From positions 1-64,000 of the forward strand of contig CANQUJ010000010.1 in assembly GCA_947627005.1 (NCBI GenBank): DNA of 64,000 nt, read 5' to 3'. The first letter of the stretch is position 1; each line of letters starts with the position of its first letter. The position numbers were made by a program, and so were the translations under genes. This DNA is from an uncultured Clostridia bacterium. Its GTDB lineage: Bacteria > Bacillota > Clostridia > Oscillospirales > Ruminococcaceae. The notes beneath the pieces are model-generated. The model did no database searches. It was not told the origin of the DNA and worked only from the letters and a program-made list of their open reading frames with translations. Below, one piece after another: positions 36,607-45,779 of this stretch.

Positions 36607-39600
36607 TTAGTTGGGAATCGATGCGTTAAACACTTGCTCGCCGTCATATTTTAAATCAACGGCAACATCATAGTTGAGTGCCCACTTGTCGTCATAATAA
36701 AGAATATAAATTCGATATCCGTTAAAGCTTTCGCTATTTGTGAAATTGCCGTCAAATGCGTGTAAGGTTGCCGGAACGTCTCCCCATTTCTCGTGAAGAA
36801 CTACGGATATCTTAGAAATATCAATTTCCTCACCCAATATAACTCCGTATATCGGCGGAGGTATATAATGCGCATCGTCTTTAGGCGGAATATATCCTAA
36901 TTCTTCGCCGTTGAAGAATCCGTGCCCAATGACTTTAGATACATTCGATTTGTCCTCGTATTGATATACCGCAATTGTACCGATTGTCGTAGGCGGTCTG
37001 TATTTAATCTTCTCTGTCCATTCGTACTGGCAGACCGGGCAGGTGTATTGAATCTCGCCGTCTTCGGTCTCGGTGGCCTTTTTGATAATCACGCCCTCGT
37101 CCTTCTTGTGCTCCTCTTGTTTCTTAAAGTACATATCGTCGCAGTTCGGGTCGGTGCAGTCTTGATAATGGAAGTTTACGTCTTCGCCGTCTTTCGCCTG
37201 TCTCCACTCGCTCAAAGTATGCTCGTGCACTCTGATTTGAATCCTCTGCGATTGAAGCGTTTCTTCGTTGTAAACGATCTTGACGGTTACAAACTCAAGG
37301 CCTTTGGTGTACGAGTCGGGAATCTTGTAGGTGGTAAGGTTGTAGCCGGCGAATTGGCTTGTATCTATGCCCGGGTTGCCCTCGGGGACAAGATCATTCG
37401 TGACCTCTTTTTCTTCGACAAAGACCTTAACGCCCCTCGGGATATAATCCTCCGGCATCGCAACGCCGATTTCGGCAATATATTCGCTGTTTGAGATATC
37501 GGGTTTTTTGGCCGGGTACCAAACGTCGGCGCCGCCATTATACGCAAGCTTGCGGTAGACAGCAACCTTGGCGGAAATCTTCTCGCGGATTCTTACGGTC
37601 TTAGAGAATATCGTCGTCTTGTTCTGCATGATCGTGATGGTGACTTCTTCTTTATAGCCGAAGACCGACTTGTCGATTGCCAGAGCTTTAAGCTCAACGT
37701 CGTAGCCGTAATGGTGCGAAACGCCGTATTCGACGGAACCGTCGCTCAACAAGGCAGAATCGACCTTTACATTGTCGACGTAGACTTGAATCAAGTCGGC
37801 GCTGTCGGCCGGAATGAGAATTCCCGCCTCGCCGATAAGCAAGCCGTTTACGCTTCCTCCCTCGGTATTATCTCTATACCAAGCATATTCGTTATAGCCG
37901 TAATTGTTTTCGACGTATATACCCGCTCGCTCGACCGGCGCGCCCGAAACGTTTTCGGGGATATTTTCCTTGAAGTCCGCGGCGTCAAAGCCCTCGGGCC
38001 GCTCTTCCGGGTCGTAGGTTATGCTTACGGAGTCGCCCTTGTTGATATTGCCGTCGTCCGCAAGGGTATAGAACTCGAGTCCGGGGGTGATCTCTCCGCC
38101 GCTTACGAGCGCGAGGCCGGCGACCGAGAAGGTTCTAAGCTTATCGCTCTTGTATCCGGCGCCGTTTATCTTTTGAACGAAGAATTGATCTTTATTAACA
38201 TTGTTTTCGAGAACAACGCCGAACTTGCCGGTGAGCTTGTAATATTCGCCCGCGCCAAGGTCGGGAAGAACCTTGATATTGTCGTTTCCGGTGACGATAT
38301 AGGCGAGGTATTTTGTGCTCTCATCGAGAATATAGCTCGGCTCTTCGCCCTCGTCGACTTCGACGGAGTCGTCGACTTTATACTTGTAATAGGTCGCGAA
38401 AATGCCGACATACGGCGCGCCTTTAAAATCTTCGGTATATTCGTAATCGCACTTCACACACCAATATCTGCGCTTGCCGAGCTCGGTTTGGGTCGGGCTT
38501 TTGACGATGTTATCGCGCATTTCGTGCTCTTTAACTTCGCGCGAGCCTTCCTTGTTGTCGCAGTCCTCGTCTATGCAGAACCGCTCGTGCTCTTCTTTTT
38601 CGTTGTCCTTGACCGGCGTCCAATTGTCGTCATAGCGGTGCTTATGGCCGGTCGGGCTGCCCTTAAGGTCGTCTTCAACGTCGACATTAAGCTCGGTAGA
38701 AACCTCTTCGGTCGAGGTATAGGTGATCTTAAAGCTGTAAACCTTTTCGGTGAGCTTTTCGTCGAGCTTGTAAATGTTATATTTCTTGCCGTTTACAGAG
38801 TCGACCTTGCCCTTGTTTTCGACTATGTCATAGTTCGCCGCTGCGGTAAGATTCTCACCCAAAACGGTGTGTTTAAGGCTGCCGTCCTTGTCGTAAAGTT
38901 CGACCTTAAGCTTCGTAACGTCAAAGCCCTTTTCGAGCATAACGCCGTAGCGCATAAACTTTTTGCCGGTCTCGGCGTTATATTCGAGAACGCCGACTTT
39001 ATTTCCGTCCGGCGTTCCGTCCGGCTCGCGATATACGACCCTCGCCTTAAGCGGCGGATCGCTCTCCAAAACTCCGAACAGTCCAAGGTGCGGGATCTTG
39101 ACGTTTTTGGTGAACGTCTCTTTCGCAAGGGGTTCGCCGCCCTCCTTCGGGCAGACTTCGATCGTAAATTCCTTCCCCTCGGCAAGGGCTTCGATAATCT
39201 CGTCGTCGAACTTGTAGAAGTCGAACATCTTGCCGTACGACTTCGGGTCGCCGCTGTTCGAAGCGTATGCCCCGACGCCTATCGGGTCGAGCCTGCTTTG
39301 GGCGATAACCTCGCCGTTGAGCTTAACGGTAACGTCCCCGAGAGAGCGCGGCTTGTTCAGCGAGTGCTCGATCATAATTCCGTATTCACCCGCGATGTCG
39401 CCCACGGCGGTCATCTTGTTGGCAAGATATGTTCCGTCCGCCGTAAAGCCGACGTTCTTCCTGTCGGTATAAGACCCGGAAATGCGCTTGCTTCCGTCGT
39501 TTTCAAGAAGCTCGTAGATTCCGACATAAGGCTCGCGCGCGGTGATTTTAACGGTCTGCCTGAAGATTTCTTCGCCGTCATAAACCGCAGTAACGGTATA

Positions 39601-42600
39601 GGTTCCGGGCTCGTCGAAGACGTAGTCCGAGAAGTCGAAGTAAGTGACTTCGCTTCCGCCGCCCTCGCTCTTAGAGATCGGGTTGCCGTCGAGGTCGGAA
39701 TAGACCTTTCCGACGGTGTTTATCGCGGTGGCCGAGCCGCCCTTTGAAACGCTTATGCTGAGTTTCGAGTCGTCTATCCGCCCGAGCGAGGCGATAACGC
39801 CGTATCTTTCAAGCGGGTCGAGGTCGCCCCTCGGGTCGTCATTGACGTTTTCGCCGTTATAGTAGACCTTCGCATAAAGGCTGCCGTCCGGCTTTTCGTA
39901 TAGGCTGTAAAGCCCGACGATGGGCTTCTCCTGCTCGCGGTGCTCCGGGATATAGCCCGGCAGGGTGAGGTTTACGTCGTCTAAGGTGGTGGCGGTATAA
40001 TCGGCAGGTCTGACCGCCGTTGCGCCGCTGCCGCCGAGCTGGGAATCGTAGTAGTTCATACCCTCGTAGTAGTAGCAGCCGGTTACGGTCGTATCAATAC
40101 TTTTATCTTCAAGAACGCCCGCGCCGGTGACAAAGGATACTTTTCCTCCGGAACTGCTATCGCCAAAAATCAACTTCAATATCATTTCCCAGAAATCTTG
40201 TATTCTTGAATCTAAGTTGGTACCGGTATTGTAGAACAGCTTTGTATTGTTTACAACACTATAGGTCAATTCAATTGTGGTGGGCGCAATCGGGCTTATA
40301 AAGATATTGCTGTTTACGACTGTTCCGGTATAATTCTCGGTGTATTTGTTTCCCCAAAAGTCTTTACATAATTTTACCATTTCCTCGACCTGCCCCCTGC
40401 GCAGGGTTGCGTGGGAAACGCAGCCGGAGACCTCGAGGTGGGTCCCGCCGATGAAATCAACGTTGTTCCCGGCGATTCCGCCCGCGAAGATGACGTTCGG
40501 CACAACGGGGTCGGTTTCGTCGGTCTTCATATAGGTGTTGAGGTCGGTCACAAGGCTTCTGACCATGCAGGTGCTGCTGTCGCCGGCGGGGTTGTAGCTC
40601 CCGCTGATTTTTCCGCTCGCCGAGCCGGCTATTCCGCCGACGGAGACGGTATACTGCGCGCTCGTGTTGTTAGAGGCGTCGACCTTAAAGGTCTCTCCGC
40701 TGCCGCCGAAAACGCAGTCGGAGATGTTGGCGCTGCTGTATCCCGCGATACCGCCTATCGCCAAGTCCGCGGAATTATTCGTCGCGGTAACGCTCACGCC
40801 GGTGACTTCGCAATTATTGATATTTCCTCCGATGGCGATACCGACGACTCCGCCGAAGCCGACCTTTTTGCCGAAGTTTGAAAGCTCAACGTTCGCGCTG
40901 CCGTAATTAACCTTGATGTTTTCAAGGTCGGCGTTGCGGGTCACCCCGAATAGGCCGATACCCTGAAGGTCTGCGGTTTTAACGCTGCTTAAGGTGATCG
41001 TCTTGCCGTTGCCGTCATACTTGCCCGAGAAGTATCCGCCCGAAAGCGAGCCTATCGGGTCGTGGTCGTCGGAAACGGTTATGTCGCGGCCCTGCTTATA
41101 CGCCGAGCCGAGCGAATTTGCGATGTTTTTAAGCTGCTGCTCGCAGCGGATTTCGTAGGGCTCTTCGCCCTCTGCCTTGCGAGCGCCGAGGTCGAAGCTT
41201 TCGCCGACTCCGCAGAAATCGGGGTTGAAGAAATAGCTCTTCGCGCCGCTCGAGTCGCCGAATCGGTAGCTGAACGAGAGCTCTTGGTTGGTGTGCACCG
41301 AAGAGTTTTTAGTCGACGCAGAGACGACCGTCAGGTTGCAGCCCACGCCCTCTTCTTCGGCGATGTATTCCTCGAGCGCGGTCTTCATGGCCGAAGAGAC
41401 CTCGCCGTTATCTTCACCGAGGGATTTTAACTTATTCTCATCCGCCTCGGTGGTCTTCGAATAGAAATAGCCGTAGCCGTAGTCGGTGATTTCGCCCGAG
41501 TCGGAAAGGGTTTTTTTCTCGATTTTTTCGTTCAAAACCGCGTTGTAGCCGCGGACCTTGTAGCGAATCTCGCCGCCGGCCTTCTCCCAGTAAAACACGC
41601 CGAACACAGGCGGGTCGACCGGCCAGTCGCCGATATGCTCCGCTCCCTGCGGGTAATAGGGGTATTTTTCATTGAATTTTGTGATAAATTCGTCGTACGC
41701 CTCGAAACAAACCTCGTTGCCGTAGGCCGCCAGTTGAGGGTTCAGCTCGCCGCCCCTCGGGGCTTGAGAAACTTTCTTTCCTTCGCTGTCGACTATCCAG
41801 CCGGCGCCGTAGCTGTTATTTTGCGCGTAATATTTTCCGCTGCCGACCATAACGTCTGCGTTTTTAAGGTTCGGAGAAGGAGAATAAACCGAACATGTCG
41901 AATATGCTCCGTTAAGGGTTATTTTGCCCTCGCCGACAACCGCCTCGGCAGCAGTGTCTTTATCTAAATCAATATAGCTTGCAACCTTGCCTATAATGCC
42001 GCCCGCGCCTTTTTCGCCGCTTATATTTTTAAGGGCGTATTTCGTTCCGTCTTCCAGAACCCCGGCGAACTGGCCGTTATAGGTATGGCCGCCGACAAAG
42101 TTGTTAGAGAATGTGCCGCCGCTCGAAACGCCGATAAGCCCGCCGGCGTAGCCCAAACTCTCAACCTTTATGGCCGCAGAGGCTTTCTGAACTTGGTCTG
42201 TGGCGCAGCCGATAAGCCCGCCGGCATAGCTGTCTTCCGAGGTTCCTTCAACATAGAATTTCGCATAAGGGTCTTCTTTCGGGTTGCCCCAAGTTATATC
42301 TTTGCATTTGCCGCTTTCAAGGTCTTGCTTACGCGTGTTTTGCCACAGAGATTCGCCTTCGTTATAATTGTCAAAGTAGTCCTCTACTTCTTCAATCAAA
42401 ACGCGGTTATTTGAAAACTCGGGAGAAGTCCACGCGCCGCAAATGCCGCCGACAAAGCCCGGCCCCTTAACTATCGGGTTGATGACCGTAACATTCTTTA
42501 AATGAACGCCGTTGTTCGCAGACTTGCCCACCACCGAGCCGGTATATTTCCCCCCGCCGATGACGACCGGGCAATAGAAGACAAGTCCGGTCATTTCGCG

Positions 42601-44469
42601 GTTCAACGTTGTGGTAAAGAAGCCGGTGGTCTCGTGGTTGGCGGCGGTAAAGGTCTGAAGAATATTCGGGTCTTTATTCGGGTCGTCTTTATCACGATAT
42701 GTCGTCGAGTCGATTCTGATGTATTTGATCATTATCTCGTCGGAGGCGTTCGGGTCGGGCAAAATGTCCGGCGCTTGGGATAAACCTACAAACTTATTGT
42801 CTATCGGGACGAAGTCGTAAAGGTTTTTCGCGCGCTCGGTTCCCTTGTTGGTTTGGGCGGAGTTCCAGTATTCGTAGCAGTCGGGCTGGTCGGTGTGGTC
42901 TTCGCTGAAATCAATGGTTTTGGTGATATAAGCCTTGCTGATAAGGCCGGCATAGGTATAGAACGCCAGGTTCTGAAGGTGTCTTCCCGCGGAAACATAG
43001 GCGATGCCGTTTTCTTCGTCAAGCTTTTCAAAATAGCTGTTAGTGTCCCAGCTGTCGCCCTTGGCGTCGATCGAAACGCCGTTGATGTCGTAGAATTTAT
43101 AGTCTACGGTTATATTCGAACCCGGGTCGATGATGTAGTATACAGAGTTGTTATAGCCTTCTCTGTTGTCATGTTCATTAAGGGCCTCTTTGGGATTTTC
43201 AAAGTCATAGCCGGCATAGCCCATGGGAATCGTATAGTCCCATCTGCTCCATTTGTGATTTGCGGTGTCGTTGTATTTAACGTCGCCGCCGTAGGGGTAT
43301 TCGGAATCGTACTCTACATAATGCCTAAAACAGTGCTCGCTGTCGAGAAGATAGAAGGTTTCAAGCTTTCCGTGAAGCGAGTCGAGGCCGGAGGTGTTCC
43401 ATTCCTTCCTCGGGAAGTAGCCGGCGTATACCCAGCCCTTGAAGTCGCGCTCGATGATCCTTCCCGAAAGGTCGTAGTGCGAATTTCCTTCGCCGTCTAC
43501 AAACGCCGGGGATTTCGGCAGCCACCAGCCGTAGTAATCTTGGTCGGTGGTGTCGGCGCTCATTCCCGGGGCGATAGAGTCGAGAATAATCGTGCAGCTT
43601 GTGTCATCGCCTTCGTACATAGGCTTTTTGATGAAGCATTTATCGTCCTTAGAGATGATGGCGACAGTGTGCTTATAATTATCCTTATTCGCGGGGTCGG
43701 TATAAGCTCGATAGTCGTAGCCGGTTATGGTGACCGAGAAATAGACTTTGTCCTGCTCGTAACCTTCGGGGAATTTTACATTTATCGCAAGCTTTTCGTT
43801 CGAGCTTTTTTCGACCTGCGGCTTTTGCTGCGGGTTTGCGGCAGGAAGGCTGTTTACAAGCTCTCCCCCTCCGTAATAGCCGATAAATCCGCCGTCTTTA
43901 AGCCTGTCTTCAAATTCGCGGTGGATGCCGGAAGGGTCATAGTCGTCGAGCTTGCCGTCTTCCTCGCAATAGAAAACGCCGAACACATAGCCGGTGTTGG
44001 CTTCGTATTCGATGATAAAATCGTTCTGCAAAAGGTTGTCTTCGATGGTGGAGATGTTTGAAGCCCCGCCGCCGAGGCCGATTATATTCGGCTCGTCCGC
44101 GCCGATGCTCTTGATCTCGTCGGAGGTTATATATCTCATATCGACCGAAGCTTTGTCGACTTCTATCTTTTTGTTCTCTTCGTCCTTGGGGAAAAAGTTG
44201 TCGGGAATACTTTCATATTCGATCTCGCTCGAGCTTTCTCCGAAAGTAAGGTTGGTAACTCCGGCGGATTTTAGCGAGACGAGCCTGTTCTGCGCCGCCA
44301 TAAATATCGAGCGGGCGGAATCGTCAAGCTCCATAAGCCGGATTCTGCGGGTATATGACGAAACCCCGGGAACCGCGAACGCCAAAAGAACCGTCAAAAT
44401 GGCGATAACCATCAGCATTTCGACGAGCGTGAAGCCCTTATTAACTTTCGTTTTGCAGTTGCGTTTCAT
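36607..44469 (-). CDS. Giant modular prepilin-type adhesin-like protein, 2620 aa
   Basis: MKRNCKTKVNKG|FTLVEMLMVIAILTVLLAFAVPGV class III prepilin signal; long Gly-rich GLUG-like region; seven C-terminal repeats; two Cys/His-rich inserts. Confidence 0.88.
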   Translation of the reverse strand: MKRNCKTKVNKGFTLVEMLMVIAILTVLLAFAVPGVSSYTRRIRLMELDDSARSIFMAAQNRLVSLKSAGVTNLTFGESSSEIEYESIPDNFFPKDEENKKIEVDKASVDMRYITSDEIKSIGADEPNIIGLGGGASNISTIEDNLLQNDFIIEYEANTGYVFGVFYCEEDGKLDDYDPSGIHREFEDRLKDGGFIGYYGGGELVNSLPAANPQQKPQVEKSSNEKLAINVKFPEGYEQDKVYFSVTITGYDYRAYTDPANKDNYKHTVAIISKDDKCFIKKPMYEGDDTSCTIILDSIAPGMSADTTDQDYYGWWLPKSPAFVDGEGNSHYDLSGRIIERDFKGWVYAGYFPRKEWNTSGLDSLHGKLETFYLLDSEHCFRHYVEYDSEYPYGGDVKYNDTANHKWSRWDYTIPMGYAGYDFENPKEALNEHDNREGYNNSVYYIIDPGSNITVDYKFYDINGVSIDAKGDSWDTNSYFEKLDEENGIAYVSAGRHLQNLAFYTYAGLISKAYITKTIDFSEDHTDQPDCYEYWNSAQTNKGTERAKNLYDFVPIDNKFVGLSQAPDILPDPNASDEIMIKYIRIDSTTYRDKDDPNKDPNILQTFTAANHETTGFFTTTLNREMTGLVFYCPVVIGGGKYTGSVVGKSANNGVHLKNVTVINPIVKGPGFVGGICGAWTSPEFSNNRVLIEEVEDYFDNYNEGESLWQNTRKQDLESGKCKDITWGNPKEDPYAKFYVEGTSEDSYAGGLIGCATDQVQKASAAIKVESLGYAGGLIGVSSGGTFSNNFVGGHTYNGQFAGVLEDGTKYALKNISGEKGAGGIIGKVASYIDLDKDTAAEAVVGEGKITLNGAYSTCSVYSPSPNLKNADVMVGSGKYYAQNNSYGAGWIVDSEGKKVSQAPRGGELNPQLAAYGNEVCFEAYDEFITKFNEKYPYYPQGAEHIGDWPVDPPVFGVFYWEKAGGEIRYKVRGYNAVLNEKIEKKTLSDSGEITDYGYGYFYSKTTEADENKLKSLGEDNGEVSSAMKTALEEYIAEEEGVGCNLTVVSASTKNSSVHTNQELSFSYRFGDSSGAKSYFFNPDFCGVGESFDLGARKAEGEEPYEIRCEQQLKNIANSLGSAYKQGRDITVSDDHDPIGSLSGGYFSGKYDGNGKTITLSSVKTADLQGIGLFGVTRNADLENIKVNYGSANVELSNFGKKVGFGGVVGIAIGGNINNCEVTGVSVTATNNSADLAIGGIAGYSSANISDCVFGGSGETFKVDASNNTSAQYTVSVGGIAGSASGKISGSYNPAGDSSTCMVRSLVTDLNTYMKTDETDPVVPNVIFAGGIAGNNVDFIGGTHLEVSGCVSHATLRRGQVEEMVKLCKDFWGNKYTENYTGTVVNSNIFISPIAPTTIELTYSVVNNTKLFYNTGTNLDSRIQDFWEMILKLIFGDSSSGGKVSFVTGAGVLEDKSIDTTVTGCYYYEGMNYYDSQLGGSGATAVRPADYTATTLDDVNLTLPGYIPEHREQEKPIVGLYSLYEKPDGSLYAKVYYNGENVNDDPRGDLDPLERYGVIASLGRIDDSKLSISVSKGGSATAINTVGKVYSDLDGNPISKSEGGGSEVTYFDFSDYVFDEPGTYTVTAVYDGEEIFRQTVKITAREPYVGIYELLENDGSKRISGSYTDRKNVGFTADGTYLANKMTAVGDIAGEYGIMIEHSLNKPRSLGDVTVKLNGEVIAQSRLDPIGVGAYASNSGDPKSYGKMFDFYKFDDEIIEALAEGKEFTIEVCPKEGGEPLAKETFTKNVKIPHLGLFGVLESDPPLKARVVYREPDGTPDGNKVGVLEYNAETGKKFMRYGVMLEKGFDVTKLKVELYDKDGSLKHTVLGENLTAAANYDIVENKGKVDSVNGKKYNIYKLDEKLTEKVYSFKITYTSTEEVSTELNVDVEDDLKGSPTGHKHRYDDNWTPVKDNEKEEHERFCIDEDCDNKEGSREVKEHEMRDNIVKSPTQTELGKRRYWCVKCDYEYTEDFKGAPYVGIFATYYKYKVDDSVEVDEGEEPSYILDESTKYLAYIVTGNDNIKVLPDLGAGEYYKLTGKFGVVLENNVNKDQFFVQKINGAGYKSDKLRTFSVAGLALVSGGEITPGLEFYTLADDGNINKGDSVSITYDPEERPEGFDAADFKENIPENVSGAPVERAGIYVENNYGYNEYAWYRDNTEGGSVNGLLIGEAGILIPADSADLIQVYVDNVKVDSALLSDGSVEYGVSHHYGYDVELKALAIDKSVFGYKEEVTITIMQNKTTIFSKTVRIREKISAKVAVYRKLAYNGGADVWYPAKKPDISNSEYIAEIGVAMPEDYIPRGVKVFVEEKEVTNDLVPEGNPGIDTSQFAGYNLTTYKIPDSYTKGLEFVTVKIVYNEETLQSQRIQIRVHEHTLSEWRQAKDGEDVNFHYQDCTDPNCDDMYFKKQEEHKKDEGVIIKKATETEDGEIQYTCPVCQYEWTEKIKYRPPTTIGTIAVYQYEDKSNVSKVIGHGFFNGEELGYIPPKDDAHYIPPPIYGVILGEEIDISKISVVLHEKWGDVPATLHAFDGNFTNSESFNGYRIYILYYDDKWALNYDVAVDLKYDGEQVFNASIPN

Positions 44470-44497
44470 CTTAAATGCCCCTTAAAAGATAAGGTCG

Positions 44498-45043
44498 TTA
44501 TTTTACAAGCTCATAAAAAACTATGTTTCCGGATACGCGAAGTTCGTTGTTTGCAAGGTCGCCCTCGGTCGGCGATACGGTGAGATTCTGCATCGAGCAG
44601 CGGAAGCCGGTGTCGGTCAAAAGGGTCAAAATTTCTTCGGCAGAAGAATAGCTGTCCGCAGTGAAGTTAAAGCTTATCGAGCGCGAGGCTATCCGGCCGT
44701 CGATCTTGGCATTGTCGAACCTAAGGTCGGGCGCGGTCTCTGCGAATACGGTGTTGAAGTAGTAGATAAGGGTCTGTTTATTGTCGTATTCCGGCATGAC
44801 GGTTATCTCGTCTTCCGGCAGGGCGAAAATCTCGTCCAACTCGTTCTTCATCTTGCGATAGTTCGCAAGCATCGCCTCGGCGATGACGGTTTGGTCTTCG
44901 ATATCCTGCTTTTCGAGGGCGATCTCTTCAAGTCTTGTTTTAACCGGGTAGTGGATAGCGAGGAAATAAAAGCCGACGACGAGCGCTATCGCCAAAACGA
45001 GCATAACTATCTTTTCGCGCTTGGTAAATCTTCGCATCAGCAT
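44498..45043 (-). CDS. pilO: PilO-like type IV pilus assembly protein
   Basis: Single N-terminal TM and coiled coil, follows PilN-like and PilM genes. Confidence 0.75.
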   Translation of the reverse strand: MLMRRFTKREKIVMLVLAIALVVGFYFLAIHYPVKTRLEEIALEKQDIEDQTVIAEAMLANYRKMKNELDEIFALPEDEITVMPEYDNKQTLIYYFNTVFAETAPDLRFDNAKIDGRIASRSISFNFTADSYSSAEEILTLLTDTGFRCSMQNLTVSPTEGDLANNELRVSGNIVFYELVK

Positions 45044-45044
45044 A

Positions 45045-45770
45045 TTATTCTTCGCCTCCGTTCAAGTCGGCTACGTCGGCGGGGTCTCCGTCGGCTTCTT
45101 GCGAAGCCGCTTCTCCATCGCCCAAGCCCGCCTCGGCGAGCATATTCTGCGCCTCTTCTATCGCCGCAAGCTTTTCGTCAAGGGTGGTCGCGTCGATAAG
45201 GGTTATGGTCATAACGACCGTCGACTTAGCGTCGGCCGAATTATTGTCGCTGTTGTCAACATACGATGAGATATTGACGTCGTCGACCATCGGCTCGGTC
45301 ATCAACGAGGTGACAAGCGCATAAGTCTCCTGCAAGGTCGGCCCGGTGACGGTCAGCGAAAGCATATCGCTGTTGGTTCCGTTATTGTGGCTTATATTAA
45401 GGCTTTGAACGGTGCACACGGGGAATAGCCTGCGCTTTATCATCTCGAGTATCTCGATCCTGTCGAAAAGCGAGCGGTCGAAGTTTTCGTATGTGTATTT
45501 ATTATATTCCTCCTCGACTTCGTCGTAGTCTGCGTAGGCGTTTTGGGTCATATCCAGAATATTCTGAAGCTCGGCGAGCTCGGCCTCGGCCTGTTTGACC
45601 TTGTCAAGCCTGGCGATTACCGCGAATTTGGCGAACAGCCCGGCGCCCAGTGCGATCAAAAGAAGAATGGGTATAAGCCTTGTAGGGTGAGCGAGGGTTT
45701 TCTCGCGTACAAGAAGGTTCAGCGTTTGTTTTTGGGGGATTTTTATCTTTTTCTTTGATTTTGTCATCAC
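45045..45770 (-). CDS. pilN: PilN-like type IV pilus assembly protein
   Basis: N-terminal TM (LIPILLLIALGAGLFAKFAVIARL) then coiled coil; between PilM and PilO-like. Confidence 0.75.
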   Translation of the reverse strand: MMTKSKKKIKIPQKQTLNLLVREKTLAHPTRLIPILLLIALGAGLFAKFAVIARLDKVKQAEAELAELQNILDMTQNAYADYDEVEEEYNKYTYENFDRSLFDRIEILEMIKRRLFPVCTVQSLNISHNNGTNSDMLSLTVTGPTLQETYALVTSLMTEPMVDDVNISSYVDNSDNNSADAKSTVVMTITLIDATTLDEKLAAIEEAQNMLAEAGLGDGEAASQEADGDPADVADLNGGEE

Positions 45771-45779
45771 CGAGCCTCC

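Noticed and set aside
37711-39747. 678-aa plus-strand ORF antisense to the giant pilin (and similar 402-aa ORF at 42853-44061)
   Set aside because: Shadow ORF from third-position GC bias; no recognisable domain, and the minus-strand frame has a clear pilin signal and repeats.
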